From assembly GCA_964587655.1 (NCBI GenBank), contig CAZPMT010000129.1, forward strand, positions 1-16,656: a DNA stretch of 16,656 nucleotides, read 5' to 3'. Positions 15,375 through 16,656 of this stretch are shown here, piece by piece; within the stretch, counting starts at the first letter, position 1; the number at the start of each line of letters is the position of its first letter. This DNA comes from CAZPMT01 sp964587655 (lineage in GTDB: Bacteria; Hydrogenedentota; Hydrogenedentia; Hydrogenedentales; SLHB01). Under the pieces are notes generated by a model. The model was not told the DNA's origin. It searched no databases and saw only the letters and a list, made by a program, of their open reading frames with translations. Made by a program: the position numbers and the translations under genes.

Positions 15375-15430
15375 GTGTGATTTTATCAAATAATTGTCTA
15401 CTAAACACCCCTTGTTTCGCAAAATCACAC
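15375..15430. repeat. 10-bp perfect inverted repeat in an AT-rich spacer
   Basis: GTGTGATTTT (15375-15384) and AAAATCACAC (15421-15430) are exact inverted copies around a 36-bp AT-rich loop. An adjacent ACTATT-GGTT-AATAGT hairpin lies at 15352-15367. The spacer is much more AT-rich than its surroundings. It might be a regulator site or element end; nothing ties it to a gene. Confidence 0.5.
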
Positions 15431-15441
15431 CCTTTCTGAAG

Positions 15442-15590
15442 CCCGAGATCCCAAACCCGAGACCCAAAACCCGAAATCCACTCCGTTGATCGCCTTGTCA
15501 CGGGCCAGTAGCCACTTCCTAGCCGCGCAAACCGCCGGCCACCAGCCACTTACCTACAGTCCCTAGCCTCCAACCTCCAACCTGACAGCG
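15442..15590. repeat. Degenerate low-complexity tandem repeats
   Basis: Three imperfect units of about 13 bp (CCCGAGATCCCAAA, then ACCCGAGACCCAAA and ACCCGAAATCC) fill 15442-15480. After them come variants of CCAGTAGCCACTTCCTAGCC and CCTAGCCTCCAACCTCCAAC up to about 15582. These look like slipped microsatellite-like sequence. No coding potential is evident between 15318 and 15871. Confidence 0.5.
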
Positions 15591-15639
15591 GAACGCCGTG
15601 GGCTAATATATAGAGGGTGTTGAGATCGCGCCGATTGGT

Positions 15640-15733
15640 TCTGTAGCCGCGGCGTCCTCGCCGCGTTCTCGTCAAGAACCGCTTGACGGAAGGTGTTTCC
15701 GCCGAAACGCGGCGAGGACGCCGCGGCTACAGA
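15640..15733. repeat. Palindromic mobile-type repeat with 28-bp perfect arms
   Basis: The arms at 15640-15667 and 15706-15733 (outer end TCTGTAGCCGCGGCGTCC) are perfect inverted copies of 28 bp. The 38-bp centre holds two smaller hairpins: GTCAAG/CTTGAC (15671-15687) and CGGAA/TTCCG (15687-15701). The whole unit folds as a long cruciform with a branched tip, and has no ORF. Similar GCCGCGGCGTCCTCGCCGCG elements are, to my recollection, dispersed in some Planctomycetes-like genomes. Confidence 0.8.
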
Positions 15734-15871
15734 GCCGCACGAATGCCACCCATGACGAAGCGGAAATCACTTGTGCACCGCGGTACGTTATGGCACACTG
15801 ACGCCGCCGGGGATACGGAGGCCGTTTCTCGCGGCGGGCAACCGGCCAAGGGTAGAGGAAGGAGTGGAGAC

Positions 15872-16656
15872 GTGGCATATCGGAACTTGGTTACAGGCGG
15901 CGCGGGATTCATTGGGTCGCACTTGTGCGAACGACTGCTGGAGACGGGGGAGGAGGTTCTCTGCCTCGACAATTTCTTCACGGGACGCAAGGACAACATC
16001 CTGCACCTGATGTCGCACGCGAGATTCGAGATCATCCGCCACGACGTTACGCAGCCGATACTGATCGAGGTCGACCGCATTTACAATCTGGCCTGCCCGG
16101 CCTCGCCCGTCCACTATCAGTTCAATCCCGTCAAGACCATCAAGACGAACGTGTTGGGCGCGCTGAACATGCTCGGCCTCGCAAAACGGGTCAGGGCGCG
16201 AATCCTCCAAGCGTCGACCTCCGAGGTCTACGGCGATCCGAAGCTGCATCCGCAGCCCGAGGCCTACTGGGGCAACGTCAATCCCGTCGGAATTCGAAGC
16301 TGCTATGACGAAGGCAAGCGCGTCGCGGAAACGCTGTTCTTCGATTACCACCGCCAGAACAAGGTGGACATCCGCGTGGTGCGGATCTTCAATACCTACG
16401 GTCCGCGCATGCTGGTCGACGATGGGCGCGTAGTGAGCAATTTCATCGTCCAGGCGCTCCGCGGCGAGCCGATCACGATCTACGGCGATGGCAGTCAGAC
16501 GCGCTCGTTTTGTTATCCGAGCGACCTCGTTGACGGACTGAACCGCATGATGAATTTCGAGGGCCTCACCGGGCCTTTGAATATGGGCCATCCCGGCGAG
16601 TTCCCGAACGAAGAACCCGCCCAGGACGTAGTGCGCCCGCCACCCAGCAAAGCCGA
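15872..16656 (+). CDS. UDP-glucuronate decarboxylase-like SDR enzyme (partial)
   Basis: A GTG start at 15872 follows AGGAAGGAG (15857-15865). The frame is open to the window end (261 codons; intact proteins are about 310-330). It is an extended short-chain dehydrogenase: NAD-binding GGAGFIGSH (9-17), LDNFFTGRKDN (32-42), NLACPASPVHYQ (72-83), STSEVYGDP (115-123), and the catalytic Y145 and K149 in SCYDEGKR. The FNTYGPRM and YGDGSQTRSF (204-213) segments typify UDP-xylose synthase, which turns UDP-glucuronate into UDP-xylose for surface polysaccharides. The last ~17 codons depart from the family (see findings). Confidence 0.9.
   Translation, partial: MAYRNLVTGGAGFIGSHLCERLLETGEEVLCLDNFFTGRKDNILHLMSHARFEIIRHDVTQPILIEVDRIYNLACPASPVHYQFNPVKTIKTNVLGALNMLGLAKRVRARILQASTSEVYGDPKLHPQPEAYWGNVNPVGIRSCYDEGKRVAETLFFDYHRQNKVDIRVVRIFNTYGPRMLVDDGRVVSNFIVQALRGEPITIYGDGSQTRSFCYPSDLVDGLNRMMNFEGLTGPLNMGHPGEFPNEEPAQDVVRPPPSKA

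Noticed and set aside
15442..15590. CRISPR array
   Set aside because: Units are about 13 bp, degenerate and without unique spacers of regular length.
15788..16591. 267-codon minus-strand frame opposite the UDP-glucuronate decarboxylase
   Set aside because: The plus strand encodes a clear SDR enzyme from a GTG start with a good ribosome-binding site, so the minus frame is its shadow.

Overview
The window is a bacterial chromosome segment, probably a metagenome contig, from a Gram-negative-type organism I cannot place firmly. A Tat-exported PHP-type protein, a DUF1080 lipoprotein, and degenerate AACGCAGAGACGCAGAG-type and CTGTAGCCGCGGCGTCC-type dispersed repeats suggest an uncultured lineage of the Planctomycetes, Verrucomicrobia or Hydrogenedentes kind. 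The left-end signalling genes and the REP-associated transposase (RAYT) remnants are of types also common in Proteobacteria. The lineage is an inference.

Layout. (1) 150-3870, signalling unit: a single-domain response regulator, a PAS-PAS hybrid histidine kinase with a C-terminal receiver, and, 1 nt after the kinase stop, a receiver-class III cyclase whose residues predict an adenylate cyclase. (2) 3930-4376: remains of a RAYT element, in which a copied promoter and Tat leader is fused in frame to a RAYT C-terminal DNA-binding domain. (3) 4436-9362, cation block on the plus strand: a P2-type Ca2+-ATPase, a six-TM voltage-gated channel whose filter (TVEGWPD) looks calcium-type, and a TerC/Alx-family metal transporter. 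A convergent cardiolipin synthase follows (minus strand, to 10920). (4) 11040-12222: the left end of a RAYT element, a second copy of the 3930-4155 repeat, and the intact Tat-PHP gene. (5) 12223-13591: an inverted repeat, a metallo-beta-lactamase-fold C-terminal remnant and a DUF1080 lipoprotein. (6) 13788-15317: an unrecognised membrane-anchored beta-rich protein between two repeat copies, then a type II toxin-antitoxin pair with an overlapping toxin. (7) 15318-15871: non-coding repeats, including a perfect 28-bp-arm palindrome. (8) From 15872: a UDP-glucuronate decarboxylase-like gene cut by the window end. Its last ~50 bases look corrupted.

The most interesting features are two. First, the cation/cardiolipin block is bracketed by two ~225-bp direct repeats and complementary halves of one RAYT element. 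This is the topology expected if a circular DNA integrated by recombination at the repeat, or if a tandem duplication decayed. Second, a Ca2+ pump and a channel with a Ca2+-type filter are adjacent, suggesting a small calcium-handling module. No CRISPR array, rRNA or tRNA was seen.
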